NCBI GenBank assembly: GCA_030690265.1 | Contig: JAUYHA010000083.1 | Location: forward strand, 1 to 59,323 | Length of the DNA: 59,323 bases | Origin: Dehalococcoidales bacterium | GTDB lineage: Bacteria; Chloroflexota; Dehalococcoidia; Dehalococcoidales; UBA2162 | Direction of reading: 5' to 3' | Shown here: in pieces, positions 1-8,920 of the stretch | Layout of the letters: each line of letters opens with the position of its first letter | How positions within the stretch are numbered: the stretch's first letter is position 1 | The notes under the pieces: generated by a model | Database searches by the model: none | What the model was told of the DNA's origin: nothing | Seen by the model: only the letters and a program-made list of their open reading frames with translations | Translations under genes and position numbers: made by a program

Positions 1-100
1 AATGGGGGTTCAATCTATCCGTCGGTTTACTGAACTACCTAATTACACAAATACCAAAAAGTAACTCTATCATACCCTAAGGTAACTGTCAACTGCCAGG

Positions 101-240
101 AGTGTCTCACTAACAACTTAACAATGTCATTCCGTACTTGATACGGAATCCAGGTGGGGTGATGATGCTGGATTCCCGCTTTCGCGGGAATGACAATATG
201 AAGTGTATTGTAAAGGTATCTCTGAGACACTACACTAGCT
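101..240. repeat. MITE-like palindromic repeat (GTCATTCC family)
   Basis: The core at 126-194 begins GTCATTCC and ends GGGAATGAC, with inner palindromes (CGTACTTGATACGG and a CCCGC...GCGGG arm). An outer inverted repeat, AGTGTCTCA at 101-109 and TGAGACACT at 223-231, encloses it. The sequence just after it (GACACTACACTAGCT) recurs nearly unchanged at the far end of the window. It lies upstream of the winged-helix gene and holds no convincing reading frame. Confidence 0.75.
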
Positions 241-280
241 TAGAGGATATTAAAGGAAGAGCAACGACAGGAGAACAATT

Positions 281-580
281 TTGCCGGAATTCAGATTTTT
301 TACCAACCACGCGATGGTATTCAGTCATATAGCGCAAAAACCACGTATTACAGCCCGAGAATTATCCAATATCATAGGTATCACCGAACGGGCAACTCTA
401 AAAATTATCAATGACTTGCTCGAAGAAAATTACCTCACAAAAACGCGCGAAGGTAGAAATAATCGATACCGAGTTAAGCCAGAGCGTGTAATAAGTCCTC
501 CCGGTCTGGATGATGTTACCGCTGAAGCAATACTGAAAGCACTTGGCTGGAGAAAGAGAGGCAGGCCCCGGAAAAGTTGA
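281..580 (+). CDS. winged-helix DNA-binding protein with AT-hook-like tail
   Basis: This 99-residue protein is a probable transcription regulator. Residues 10-75 form a MarR-like winged helix: the helix-turn-helix reads TARELSNIIGITERATLKII and is followed by a basic wing (KTREGRNNRYRV). The C-terminus carries KRGRPRKS, whose RGRP core matches the AT-hook minor-groove motif. The TTG start is chosen because AGGAG lies 8 nt before it and the fold begins directly afterwards. It is monocistronic, flanked upstream by a repeat and downstream by a hairpin. The ligand and targets are unknown. The fold is seen in the sequence; the regulatory role is inferred. Confidence 0.72.
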   Translation: MPEFRFFTNHAMVFSHIAQKPRITARELSNIIGITERATLKIINDLLEENYLTKTREGRNNRYRVKPERVISPPGLDDVTAEAILKALGWRKRGRPRKS

Positions 581-627
581 AAATGAAAGGGAACAGGTTG
601 AATTATTAAAAAGCCTTTTAGAAAACG

Positions 628-650
628 GGTTGCCTTGCAACCTTCTTTCT
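628..650 (+). terminator. probable terminator after the winged-helix gene
   Basis: The 6-bp stem GGTTGC/GCAACC with a CTT loop is followed by a T-rich tail (TTCTTTCT). It lies about 50 nt after the stop codon of the winged-helix gene, so it fits an intrinsic terminator, although the tail is broken by C residues. Confidence 0.5.
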
Positions 651-717
651 GGTACACTTAGCTCAACATCTATGGCCTAACCAAAGGTGTTATTTTTCAT
701 CAAGCTGTGGTGCGTGA

Positions 718-1089
718 GTGGCTGAGAACAATAAGAAACCCTGCATACTGGTAGTGGACGACCAGCCCAAACTGTTGAGGTTTATTGAGATACGCCTGAA
801 ACTCTCCGATTTCGAGGTCATTGGCGCCACTTCTGGTGAGAAAGCCCTGGAGCTTGCCAGGACAGCCAGCCCGGATATTATGCTGCTGGATATCATCCTG
901 CCGGGAATGGATGGTTTTGAGGTATTGAAGGAGCTGCGATGTTTCAGCCAGATGCCGGTAATTGTCTTTAGTGCCAGCCCATCCAATTGTCACGACGCCA
1001 TACAGATGGGAGCGAACTACTTTATGCCCAAGCCGTTTAACCCCGACGAGATGGTTTGCAAAATCAGACAATTTCTGGGCATTAAGTGA
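718..1089 (+). CDS. stand-alone CheY-like response regulator receiver
   Basis: This 123-residue protein is a single receiver domain with no output domain. The acidic pair is in LVVDDQ (about residues 12-17), the phosphoacceptor Asp is in MLLDIILPGMDG, the usual Thr is replaced by Ser in VIVFSAS, and the invariant Lys is in MPKPF. It starts at a GTG. It probably passes phosphate between proteins or binds a partner rather than DNA. It is convergent with three sensory genes on the other strand (1346-6079), which are candidate phosphodonors. A paralogue of almost the same size lies at 12323-12691. Confidence 0.88.
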   Translation: MAENNKKPCILVVDDQPKLLRFIEIRLKLSDFEVIGATSGEKALELARTASPDIMLLDIILPGMDGFEVLKELRCFSQMPVIVFSASPSNCHDAIQMGANYFMPKPFNPDEMVCKIRQFLGIK

Positions 1090-1175
1090 GCACAGGGGCG
1101 GGTTATAGAGAGTTTTGCACCCTCAGACTCCCGGCAAAGGGGCTTCGCCCCTCTTAAACTCTTCCTACCCTGTTC

Positions 1176-1296
1176 TGTCATTGCGAGACCATTCCGACGA
1201 AAGTCGGAAGGCGAAGCAATCCGGGTGGGGCTACGCACCCCACCCTCCCAGATTGCCACGTCGTCCTTCCTCTGGAAGGACTCCTCGCAATGACAT
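1176..1296. repeat. MITE-like repeat (GTCATTGCGAG family)
   Basis: The ends are TGTCATTGCGAG and CTCGCAATGACA, a perfect inverted repeat. The right half (AGATTGCCACGTCGTCCTTC onward) is almost identical to the right half of the copy at 47548-47645. A second inverted pair, GGGCTTCGCCC and GGGCGAAGCCC, flanks it. It fills the gap between the receiver gene and the convergent kinase. Confidence 0.8.
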
Positions 1297-1345
1297 TTCA
1301 TGAAGGAGGGCGAAGCCCCTCTGCACTCCCTTTTCCATCAGCCTG

Positions 1346-2920
1346 CTAGCTGGTATCCGCTGCTGGAAGGGCGAAACAGAAGGTCGAACCCTTACCCGCT
1401 TCTGATTCTACCCAGATATGTCCTTCCTGAGCCTCCACCAGGTGCTTGCAGACCACCAGGCCCAGGCCGAGTCCCTGAGGGGGCTGAATGTCATTCTCCA
1501 GCCTTTCAAAGACCTGGAACAGCCTGCCCTGGTCAGCCCGGGAAATGCCAAGACCCTGGTCAGTTATCCTGATTACCACCTCGCCACCCCGGCTCGAAGC
1601 ACGAATATTTATATCGCTCTCTTCAGAGGAGTACTTTACGGCGTTTTCCAGCAGGTTGTACAGGATTCTTTCCAGCCTCATCGCATCAGCCTTGACTTGA
1701 GGCAGGTCAGCGGGCAAGTGCAATATGAACTGCTGAGAGGCGCCACGGTCTTTTAGCTGTTTAATGACGCCTTCAACGGTAGCAGAAATGCTCTGCGGCT
1801 CGATGTTTAGCTGCAGCCGGCCGGACTGATGTTTTGATAGCTCCACAAGGTTTTCCACAATGGCGGTCAGGGCGCTGGTGCCCTCAATGGCGCTGAGTAT
1901 CATTTCCTCTTTGTCTTCAGGAGCTATCCCCTCGGTCATGGCTGTCCTGAGTGAGCCTGAAATCACCGTTAGAGGGGTACGAATCTCGTGGGAAACCATG
2001 CCGATGAAGTCGTTCTTAATCTCCTCCGCTTTCTTGCGCTCGGTGATATCCATCAGGGTGGTAAGAATCGTTTTTTCTTTTTTACCCGAATCCATGACGA
2101 TGCTGGTAAGCTGAACATAAAACTGTTCCCCGTTCTTCTTCTTTACGGACAGCTCACACTCATCACGGCCCGTTTCAATAACCCGCTTGAGGTGAAAAGA
2201 AAACTCCTCCTGGAAATCAGGAGCTATCATCTTGTTGAAACGAGAGTTAAGCAGCTCCGGCATTTTCAAGCCCAGCAACTTGGCGATAGCCAGGTTGGCT
2301 TCAAGTACCAGGCTATCCTTCCTCATGGTAAGATAACCAACCGGAGCGTAATCGTACAGGTCCAGGTACTTATTTCTTGCCTCTCTGATTTTTGCCTGCG
2401 CCTGGTGCAGTTCTTCAGTCTGCTGGTGCAGTTCTTCTGCCTGTGTCTCTAATTCAACCTGGTATACTTGCAGGTCTTCCACCAGTACACCCCGTTCACG
2501 CAAGAGAGCTTCCAGTTCTTTTTTACGCTCTTTTAGTCTCCGCTCTACCTCGTACCTGTAGAGAGCAATTTCGATGGCTATATGGAGTTCCCGCTCCTGG
2601 AAAGGTTTGACCAGGTAGGCGTAAGGCTCGGTTATCTTGGCACGCTGAAGGGTATCTTCATCCGCATAGGCAGTCAGATATATGATGGGGATATCAAAAC
2701 GGGAGCGGATTTGCTCGGCGGCCATCACGCCATCGAGCTTGCCGGATAACATTATATCCATTAACACCAGGCCGGGAGACAGCTCTTTCGCTTGCCTGAC
2801 TCCTTGCTCTCCCGAATGAGCGACACCGACCACCTGGTAGCCCATCCCCTCAAGCCTTTGCTTTATGTCCAGTGCTTCAATAGCTTCGTCTTCAACTATC
2901 AGGATTCTCGGCACAGTCAT
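1346..2920 (-). CDS. hybrid sensor histidine kinase (REC-PAS-HisKA-HATPase)
   Basis: This 524-residue cytoplasmic kinase has four parts. An N-terminal receiver (about 1-115) has IVEDE, the phosphoacceptor in LVLMDIML and a Lys in LVKPF. A Gln/Glu-rich coiled coil (about 125-180) and a PAS domain (about 185-295) follow. The HisKA helix carries the phosphorylated His in VSHEIRTPL. The ATPase domain has the N box NLLENAVKYS and the G boxes DQGLGI and GLGLGL. The ATG at 2920 is chosen because GGAGG lies upstream and the receiver starts at once. It begins 10 nt after the preceding kinase gene, so the two are probably co-transcribed. A receiver at the front suggests it reads phosphate from the neighbouring kinase. 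Confidence 0.9.
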   Translation of the reverse strand: MTVPRILIVEDEAIEALDIKQRLEGMGYQVVGVAHSGEQGVRQAKELSPGLVLMDIMLSGKLDGVMAAEQIRSRFDIPIIYLTAYADEDTLQRAKITEPYAYLVKPFQERELHIAIEIALYRYEVERRLKERKKELEALLRERGVLVEDLQVYQVELETQAEELHQQTEELHQAQAKIREARNKYLDLYDYAPVGYLTMRKDSLVLEANLAIAKLLGLKMPELLNSRFNKMIAPDFQEEFSFHLKRVIETGRDECELSVKKKNGEQFYVQLTSIVMDSGKKEKTILTTLMDITERKKAEEIKNDFIGMVSHEIRTPLTVISGSLRTAMTEGIAPEDKEEMILSAIEGTSALTAIVENLVELSKHQSGRLQLNIEPQSISATVEGVIKQLKDRGASQQFILHLPADLPQVKADAMRLERILYNLLENAVKYSSEESDINIRASSRGGEVVIRITDQGLGISRADQGRLFQVFERLENDIQPPQGLGLGLVVCKHLVEAQEGHIWVESEAGKGSTFCFALPAADTS

Positions 2921-2930
2921 ACCAGTCCCC

Positions 2931-3968
2931 TTACTCCTCCTTAGCCGCAAATTCAACGATAAACCGGGTCTGGCCGTTTTCAGCGATACGAAGCGTACCA
3001 TTCAGCTGCTTCGCCAGGGCGCTGACCAGATTAAGCCCGAGAGACTTGCTGTCCTGCACTTCAAATCCTTCCGGCAGCCCAATGCCGTTGTCGCTGACGG
3101 TTAGCCTGTAGCCTTTTTGACTGCGCCGCAGGTCAATGCAAACTTCGCCCGTTCCATCGGTCCGTTTCGAAGCCGGGAAGGCATGTTTCAGCGCGTTTGA
3201 AACCAGTTCATTGATTATCAGGGCGCACGGGATAGCGGAATCAACATCAAAGGAAACATTTTCCACGCTTATCCTCGGCTTTATGATACCGCTCACTCCG
3301 TAAGAGAGGAACAGGTTGGCAATCAGGCTTTGTATGTATTCGGAAAAATCAATTCTCGCCAGGGACTCGGACTGGTAAAGTTTCTCGTGAATGAGAGCCA
3401 TAGCATAGACCCGGTTGTGGCTTTCCTTGAACATCTCCTCCGCTTCCGGGTCCCTGACCTGGCTCAACTGAAGATTAAGCATACTGCGGACAATCTGGAG
3501 ATTGTTCTTGACCCGGTGGTGGATTTCCTTGAGTAGAGCTTCTTTCTCTCTAAGCGAGGCTTTGACCACCTTTTCTGCTCTCTTGCGCTCCTCGATTTCC
3601 TCCTCGATGAGGGTATTGGAGCGCCGCAGTTCAGCGGTGCGCTCGGCAACCCGAGCTTCAAGGACATCATGAGCCTGTCTCAACCCTTCATTGGACAGGT
3701 TCAAATCATCCAGGATATTCAGCACCGCCCGCTGGGTATCCTCCAGGCTCAGCTTCTCAGTGTTAAAGTCCTCCAGGATATTGAGGGTGGCTTTTTGGAT
3801 GCTTTCAAGATTCCTTCTCTCACCGGCGAAATCATCCAGGATATTCAGCACCGCCCGCTGGGTTTCCTGCAGACGTAGCTTTTCGGCATTAAAGTCCTCC
3901 AGGATATTGAGGGTAGCGGATTGTATCTCAGACACTGATGGCACATTCCCGGAAGCGTCTTCTAACAT
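2931..3968 (-). CDS. sensor histidine kinase, HisKA_2 type, with heptad-repeat N-terminus
   Basis: This 345-residue kinase has no transmembrane segment. The first 90 residues are a repeated helix: a 42-residue unit (NILEDF half, then NILDDF half) occurs twice, matching a 126-nt DNA period. A classic signalling coiled coil ([17 protein letters not shown]) follows. The dimerisation domain has the HisKA_2 motif [11 protein letters not shown], with the first His of the pair as probable phosphorylation site. The ATPase domain shows [12 protein letters not shown] and [10 protein letters not shown]. There is no sensor domain of its own, and the PAS protein encoded just upstream (4086-6079) is the likely input. 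Confidence 0.87.
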   Translation of the reverse strand: MLEDASGNVPSVSEIQSATLNILEDFNAEKLRLQETQRAVLNILDDFAGERRNLESIQKATLNILEDFNTEKLSLEDTQRAVLNILDDLNLSNEGLRQAHDVLEARVAERTAELRRSNTLIEEEIEERKRAEKVVKASLREKEALLKEIHHRVKNNLQIVRSMLNLQLSQVRDPEAEEMFKESHNRVYAMALIHEKLYQSESLARIDFSEYIQSLIANLFLSYGVSGIIKPRISVENVSFDVDSAIPCALIINELVSNALKHAFPASKRTDGTGEVCIDLRRSQKGYRLTVSDNGIGLPEGFEVQDSKSLGLNLVSALAKQLNGTLRIAENGQTRFIVEFAAKEE

Positions 3969-4085
3969 CAGCCCTTTCTCGCTTTCCTTTTTCTGGTCGC
4001 TTATGATATGAATATACCCCCATTCGAACCCGGCAGCTCTGCCGTGCGGTCTATATTAACTGATGATGGCTCAAGCCTGAGCAGA

Positions 4086-4502
4086 TTAGCCCAGACGTGC
4101 CTGCAGTTCCTCGATTTCTTTCTTAAGCTCTATCATCTTAAGTTCTCGTCCCACGGTCACTTTCTGGAAACGCTCCAGTTCCGCCAGCCTTTCCAGCTCC
4201 TTGGCACGCTGCTCGATAACCTCAGCCTCAGCCTTTCTTTGAGCGACGATGTCCCGGGCGGCGGCAAAGACACCGATAACATTGCCATTGATGTCATTAT
4301 ATACCGCAGCGTTGTAAAGAACGGGAGTCAGCTTACCGTCAATATGGCGGATGGTCAGCCCGTAGTCAGTCACGTAGCCCTTAGCCAGCACCTGCTGGTA
4401 GCCTTCGCGGGCTTTCTCCGGCTCGGTAAAGTAATTGGAAAAGTCCGTCCCGACCAGCTTTTCACGTGAGACACCGGTAACCTTAATGGTAGCCTGGTTC
4501 AC
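4086..4502 (-). CDS. 3' part of the frameshifted multi-PAS protein
   Basis: This reading frame encodes most of the fifth PAS repeat (TIKVTGVSREKLVGTDFSNY) and a C-terminal coiled coil rich in Glu/Lys ending EIEELQARLG. Its apparent start is an internal GTG, the Val of DVNQA. The upstream repeat shows that the frame should continue directly from the 4499-6079 gene. The two are separated by a 2-nt expansion of a G run near 4540. It has no kinase domain, so the joined protein would be a sensor-only partner of the downstream kinases. It is either a translated fragment or the tail of one gene broken by a real or artefactual indel. Confidence 0.7.
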   Translation of the reverse strand: MNQATIKVTGVSREKLVGTDFSNYFTEPEKAREGYQQVLAKGYVTDYGLTIRHIDGKLTPVLYNAAVYNDINGNVIGVFAAARDIVAQRKAEAEVIEQRAKELERLAELERFQKVTVGRELKMIELKKEIEELQARLG

Positions 4503-6079
4503 ATCGGTAATCTTACCTTCAGGGCTGATGGTGACCAGGGGGGGTCGAGGGAGGCTTCAATCAGGCTCCTGGAATACTCAGAGGCTTGCTTCTGGGCGGT
4601 AACGTCACGGGCGGCGGCGAAGACACCAAGCACATTGCCGTTGATGTCATTGTATAGTGAAGCATTGTACAGAACGTGAGTCAGCTTACCGTCAATATGG
4701 CGGATGGTCAGCCCGTAGTCAGTCACGTATTCCTTAGCCAGCACCTGCTGGTAGCCTTCGCGGGCTTTCTCCGGCTCGGTAAAATAGTCGGCAAAATCGG
4801 TGCCTACCAGCTCATCCCGCGAAACACCGGTCACCTTGATGGTAGCTTCATTCACATCGGTAACCTTACCATCGGGGCTGATGGTGACCAGGGGGTCGAG
4901 GGAGGCTTCAATCAGGCTCCGGGAGTACTCAGAGGCTTGCCTCTGGGCAGTAACGTCACGGGCGGCGGCGAAGACACCAAGCACATTGCCTGCCTGGTTC
5001 CGGTAAACGGAAGCATTATACAGAACGTGAGTCAGCTTGCCTTCGCGGTGCCGGATGGTCAGGGGATAGTCAGTAACCGTCCCCTTTGAGAAGACTGTCT
5101 GGTAGCCTTCGCGGGCTTTCTCCGGCTCGGTAAAATAGTCGGAAAAGTCTGTTCCGACCAGCCCTTCCCGAGGGACGCCGGTCACCCGGATGGTAGCTTC
5201 ATTCACATCGGTAATCTTACCCTCGGGGCTGATGGTAACCAGCGGGTCAAGGGAGGCTTCAATCAGGCTCCGGGCATACTGTGAGGCTTGCTTCTCAGAA
5301 GTAATATCACGGTCGATTGCCGAAAGGCCGATGAGCCTGCCTTCAGTATCTCTTACCGGCGATACCGTCACCGCCACGTCAACCAGGCTGCCGTCTTTAC
5401 GCTGGCGCTGTGTCTCGTAGCGTTCGACATTTATCCCGCTCCTGACCCTTTCAATCAGCTCTCTAAACTCGTCAACACGGTCCGGTGGTCCGATGATGGT
5501 CATCGGCTTGCCCAGGGCTTCCATTTCGCTATAGCCAAACATCTTTTCCGCCGCCGGGTTCCAGGATGTAATCGTCCCCTCAAGGGCTTCACTGATGACG
5601 GCGTCTTCGGATGACTGCACGATGGCTGCCAGGCTCTGGGAATATCGAGAAGCTTCTTTCTGAGAGGTGATATCCCGGTCAATTGCCGAAAGGCCGATGA
5701 GTTTGCCTTCTTCATCTTTTACCGGGGATACGGTAACCCAGACATCTACCACAGTCCCGTTTTTCCTTTTCCGCTGGGTCTCGTAGCGTTCGACGGTTAT
5801 CCCTCTCCTGACCTTATCAATAATCTCCGTATACTCATCTATCCGGTCCGGCGTAGCTATCATAGAAATAGATTTACCCACCGCTTCTTTCTGAGTGTAA
5901 CCGAACATCCTTTCCGCCGCCGGGTTCCAGCTCGTTACTATCCCATCAAGGTCTTTGGTAATGATGGCATCTTCTGATGACTCCACAATCGCCGCCAGGT
6001 AGCGAGACTTCTCATAAACGGTCGTCATATCTATCACCATAGTGTCGCCGCGCTTCTTTGCTGCCGTGTTCCTTGCCAT
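4499..6079 (-). CDS. tandem PAS-domain sensor protein (frame broken at a G7 run)
   Basis: Four complete PAS/PAC repeats lie in about 500 residues. The first two share SSEDAIITKDLDGIVTSWNP and related sequence, and the next two share SLIEASLDPLVTISP. A fifth repeat begins and then breaks, ending in unrelated residues (PPWSPSALKVRLPM). Repeats three to five recur with an exact 351-nt period except across the break, where the period is 353 nt: the break holds seven G residues where the homologous place has five. PAS/PAC modules bind small ligands or cofactors and sense redox, light or metabolites; no ligand can be assigned here. The ATG has a strong GGGGGAGG upstream. It heads a minus-strand operon with the two kinases. 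Confidence 0.85.
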   Translation of the reverse strand: MARNTAAKKRGDTMVIDMTTVYEKSRYLAAIVESSEDAIITKDLDGIVTSWNPAAERMFGYTQKEAVGKSISMIATPDRIDEYTEIIDKVRRGITVERYETQRKRKNGTVVDVWVTVSPVKDEEGKLIGLSAIDRDITSQKEASRYSQSLAAIVQSSEDAVISEALEGTITSWNPAAEKMFGYSEMEALGKPMTIIGPPDRVDEFRELIERVRSGINVERYETQRQRKDGSLVDVAVTVSPVRDTEGRLIGLSAIDRDITSEKQASQYARSLIEASLDPLVTISPEGKITDVNEATIRVTGVPREGLVGTDFSDYFTEPEKAREGYQTVFSKGTVTDYPLTIRHREGKLTHVLYNASVYRNQAGNVLGVFAAARDVTAQRQASEYSRSLIEASLDPLVTISPDGKVTDVNEATIKVTGVSRDELVGTDFADYFTEPEKAREGYQQVLAKEYVTDYGLTIRHIDGKLTHVLYNASLYNDINGNVLGVFAAARDVTAQKQASEYSRSLIEASLDPPWSPSALKVRLPM

Positions 6080-6201
6080 AAATTACTTCCTCCCCCGTTA
6101 AATTCTTCATGAATGGTTAGTTTACGCTGGGTAAAACCCAAACAACTTTGAAGTATAGCAAAAGGGGAAAAACGAGAGCAAGCAGAAAACCCCTAAAAAC
6201 A

Positions 6202-8889
6202 TTACAAATCTATAACATTTTTAAACGGATGCCGGAAGAGTTTGTGCAGTTCCACAACCGGCAGAATTGATATCGCTATCGAAACAAGTCTGAGCCAGGT
6301 ATCCGGCGACAGCGGCTCCACTTTTAGCAAATTCTGGGTCGGTCCCCAGTACAAGGCGCCAATATGAGCCATAAGTGACAGCGCCGTACCTACCAGTAAA
6401 AATCTGTTCGAAAACAGGCTTTTCCGGAAAATTGACCTTTCGACAGAACGGCAGTTGAATACATGGAAAATCTGAAAAGCAACCAGCGTAGTCAGGGCGG
6501 CTGCCCTGGCATATTCTAACGTAGCACCAAGATTTCGCTCCCACACAAATACACCCAGTGTACCTGCCGCCATGACAAGCCCCACAAGCAACGAGCGTTC
6601 TACCAGCAATCGCGACAGAATACCTGCCTTCGGGTCTCTAGGAGGAGCACGGAAAATCTCCTTTTCCCCGGGCTCAAAGGCAAGAGCTACATCTTCAACA
6701 CCGTTGGTGACCAGATTAAGCCACAAAATCTGGGCTGGCAGTAACGGTAAGGGAAGTCTCATAGCCAGACTGGTCAGGATAGCGATGACCTCGCCTATCC
6801 CGGAAGATATCAGGAAGAACGTTGCTTTACTGATATTGGCAAATACCGTTCGTCCTTCTTCTACGGCAGAGTAGATGGTGGCGAAGCTATCATCTGTTAT
6901 TACCATTTCGCTGGCTTCTTTAGCGACATCTGTACCCGACCCCATGGCAACTCCGATATGGGCTGATTTCAGCGCCGGAGCGTCATTTACACCATCACCA
7001 GTCACGGCAACTATCTCACCTAGTTTCCGCAGAGTGTTTACCAGGCGCAGTTTTTGGGAGGGATTCACCCTGGCATAGACAGATATATTAGCCACTATCT
7101 TATCCAGTTTTTCATCAGGTAACTCTTCCAGTTCTGGTCCGGTAATCGTTTCTGCCTTGCCGGTGAGTATACCCACTTTTTGGGCGATGGATGCCGCCGT
7201 AGCCGGATTGTCACCGGTAACCATAACAACCTTGATTCCTGCCTGATGGCAGGCTTTAACTGCTTTCGCAGCATCTTCCCGAGGGGGGTCAAGCATGCCC
7301 TGAAGACCCAAAAAAGTGAGACCGCCCGGTTTGCCTGTTTCAACTGAAGCGGTCACGCTCTTGCCTTCACCGACCGCCATAGCCAGCACACGAAGGCCCT
7401 GCTCTGCCATACGCCGGGCTTCCTCCAAAATAACCTGCTTATCTATCTCGTCACGGCCTCCCCTTACCGCTGCCGAATCACACATACTGACAACTCTCTC
7501 CGGGGCACCTTTTACGAAAACCACTTTTGTTTCACCCCCTGAGTGTATACTTGCAGAGTAACGCTGCCCGGATTCGAAGGGTATCTGGTCAACCAGGTAG
7601 TACTCTTTCAGGAGTGTGTCCCGGTCTAAACCGGCTCTCTTACCGCTCACAAGAAGAGCAACTTCTGTAGGGTCGCCTCTGCCGACAACTTCACCGTCTG
7701 TACTTTTTAGAGAGGCTTCATTAGCCAGCACACCTGCCAGCAAGACCTGGTAAAGTGGTGTGTCCATTTCAACTTCAACAGCGCCCGAACCCCGGCCATC
7801 TTCCCGGAATAATCCATCTTCTTCAAGGCGAAAACGGTTACCTCCAGCCCATATCTCGCGTACCGTCATACGGTTCATGGTAAGGGTACCGGTTTTATCA
7901 GAGAGGATGGCAGTACAACTACCCAGGGTTTCCACCGCCGGCAAACGGCGCAGTATGGCGTGACGTTTAGCCATTCTCTGTACACTCACTGCGAGGGCAA
8001 TGGTTACCACTACGGGTAGACCTTCAGGCATGGCTGAAACAGCCAGGCTTATCGCAGTCAAAAACATATCTACCAGAGGCTCTCCCAGAGCCAGTCCAAG
8101 GCCAAAAGCGACGGCCGAGATTGCAACTATAGCCAGACTTATCCATCGGGCAAACCGTACAATTCGGTGCTGCAGCGGCGATTCTGCCCGCTCGGTACCC
8201 AGGATAGACTCTGCTATCGTCCCCATTTGGGTCTTTTGCCCCGTAGCAATTACCACGCCAGCACCCGAGCCCGAGGTCACGGCTGTACCCATAAATGCCA
8301 TGTTTACCCTGTCAGCCAGAGACAGGTTTTCCTCTTCCATTGGTCGGGGAGATTTTTGTGAAGGGACCGACTCACCGGTCAGTAGTGATTCATCAATCTG
8401 CAACCGGCTGGATTCAATAAGCCTCACGTCAGCCGGTACAGCGTCTCCTGCCGATATCAACACTACGTCACCAGGGACAACGCCGGCACTCTCTATCTCT
8501 TTCTGCCCGCCCTTTCGCCTCACCGTAGCCTTCGGAGCACTGAGTTTCATCAAGGCTTGCATAGCATTCTCAGCCCGGTATTCCTGAATGAATCCTACGA
8601 TGGTATTGAATCCCACGACAAAGCCGATAACGATAGCGTCAGCCCAGTGTTGTATTACCAGAGTGACGACCATAGCAGCGAGAAGAACATAAATAAGCGG
8701 GCTGGCAACCTGGTGCAGCAGAATTTTCCAGATGCTGGTCTCTTTACCGGTCTTAATTACGTTCGGGCCGTAGCTCCGGAGCCTTGCGGCCGCCTCTTCT
8801 TCAGAAAGACCATCCGCCATTGTCTCCAGCCGCAAAATCACCTCATCAACGGCTAGAGTGTGCCAGCTTACGGATTCATTTTCTTTCAC
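6202..8889 (-). CDS. P2-type cation-transporting ATPase
   Basis: This is an 895-residue ion pump, full length for the family. It has a cation-ATPase N-terminal domain (1-70), an actuator loop with the TGES motif (LLTGESVPSQ), the M4 motif AMPEGLP, the phosphorylation site SDKTGTLTMN, and the hinge VTGDGVNDAPALK. About ten membrane helices are visible. PEGLP in M4 and NLVTNG in M6 place it with the Ca2+/Na+-type P2 pumps rather than heavy-metal P1B pumps; the exact ion cannot be read from sequence. It starts at GTG, 11 nt after AGAGG. The universal stress protein gene nearby suggests a stress or ion-homeostasis role, which is inference. Confidence 0.9.
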   Translation of the reverse strand: MKENESVSWHTLAVDEVILRLETMADGLSEEEAAARLRSYGPNVIKTGKETSIWKILLHQVASPLIYVLLAAMVVTLVIQHWADAIVIGFVVGFNTIVGFIQEYRAENAMQALMKLSAPKATVRRKGGQKEIESAGVVPGDVVLISAGDAVPADVRLIESSRLQIDESLLTGESVPSQKSPRPMEEENLSLADRVNMAFMGTAVTSGSGAGVVIATGQKTQMGTIAESILGTERAESPLQHRIVRFARWISLAIVAISAVAFGLGLALGEPLVDMFLTAISLAVSAMPEGLPVVVTIALAVSVQRMAKRHAILRRLPAVETLGSCTAILSDKTGTLTMNRMTVREIWAGGNRFRLEEDGLFREDGRGSGAVEVEMDTPLYQVLLAGVLANEASLKSTDGEVVGRGDPTEVALLVSGKRAGLDRDTLLKEYYLVDQIPFESGQRYSASIHSGGETKVVFVKGAPERVVSMCDSAAVRGGRDEIDKQVILEEARRMAEQGLRVLAMAVGEGKSVTASVETGKPGGLTFLGLQGMLDPPREDAAKAVKACHQAGIKVVMVTGDNPATAASIAQKVGILTGKAETITGPELEELPDEKLDKIVANISVYARVNPSQKLRLVNTLRKLGEIVAVTGDGVNDAPALKSAHIGVAMGSGTDVAKEASEMVITDDSFATIYSAVEEGRTVFANISKATFFLISSGIGEVIAILTSLAMRLPLPLLPAQILWLNLVTNGVEDVALAFEPGEKEIFRAPPRDPKAGILSRLLVERSLLVGLVMAAGTLGVFVWERNLGATLEYARAAALTTLVAFQIFHVFNCRSVERSIFRKSLFSNRFLLVGTALSLMAHIGALYWGPTQNLLKVEPLSPDTWLRLVSIAISILPVVELHKLFRHPFKNVIDL

Positions 8890-8920
8890 AAGAAGATTAA
8901 CCTCTAAAGTGTGATTATCC

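Noticed and set aside
1115-1572. Short plus-strand frames between the receiver and the kinase
   Set aside because: They are made of repeat sequence and of the reverse strand of the kinase gene.
3690-5560. Regular DNA repeats suggestive of a CRISPR array or satellite
   Set aside because: They are in-frame repeats of PAS domains (351 nt) and of a signalling helix (126 nt); there are no spacers and no cas genes.
4086-6079. A histidine kinase in the PAS gene
   Set aside because: Neither a phosphoacceptor His box nor an ATPase domain is present in any frame after the last PAS repeat; it ends in a coiled coil.
8000-8587. 195-codon plus-strand frame
   Set aside because: It is the reverse side of the P-type ATPase, with biased Arg/Ser/Pro composition.
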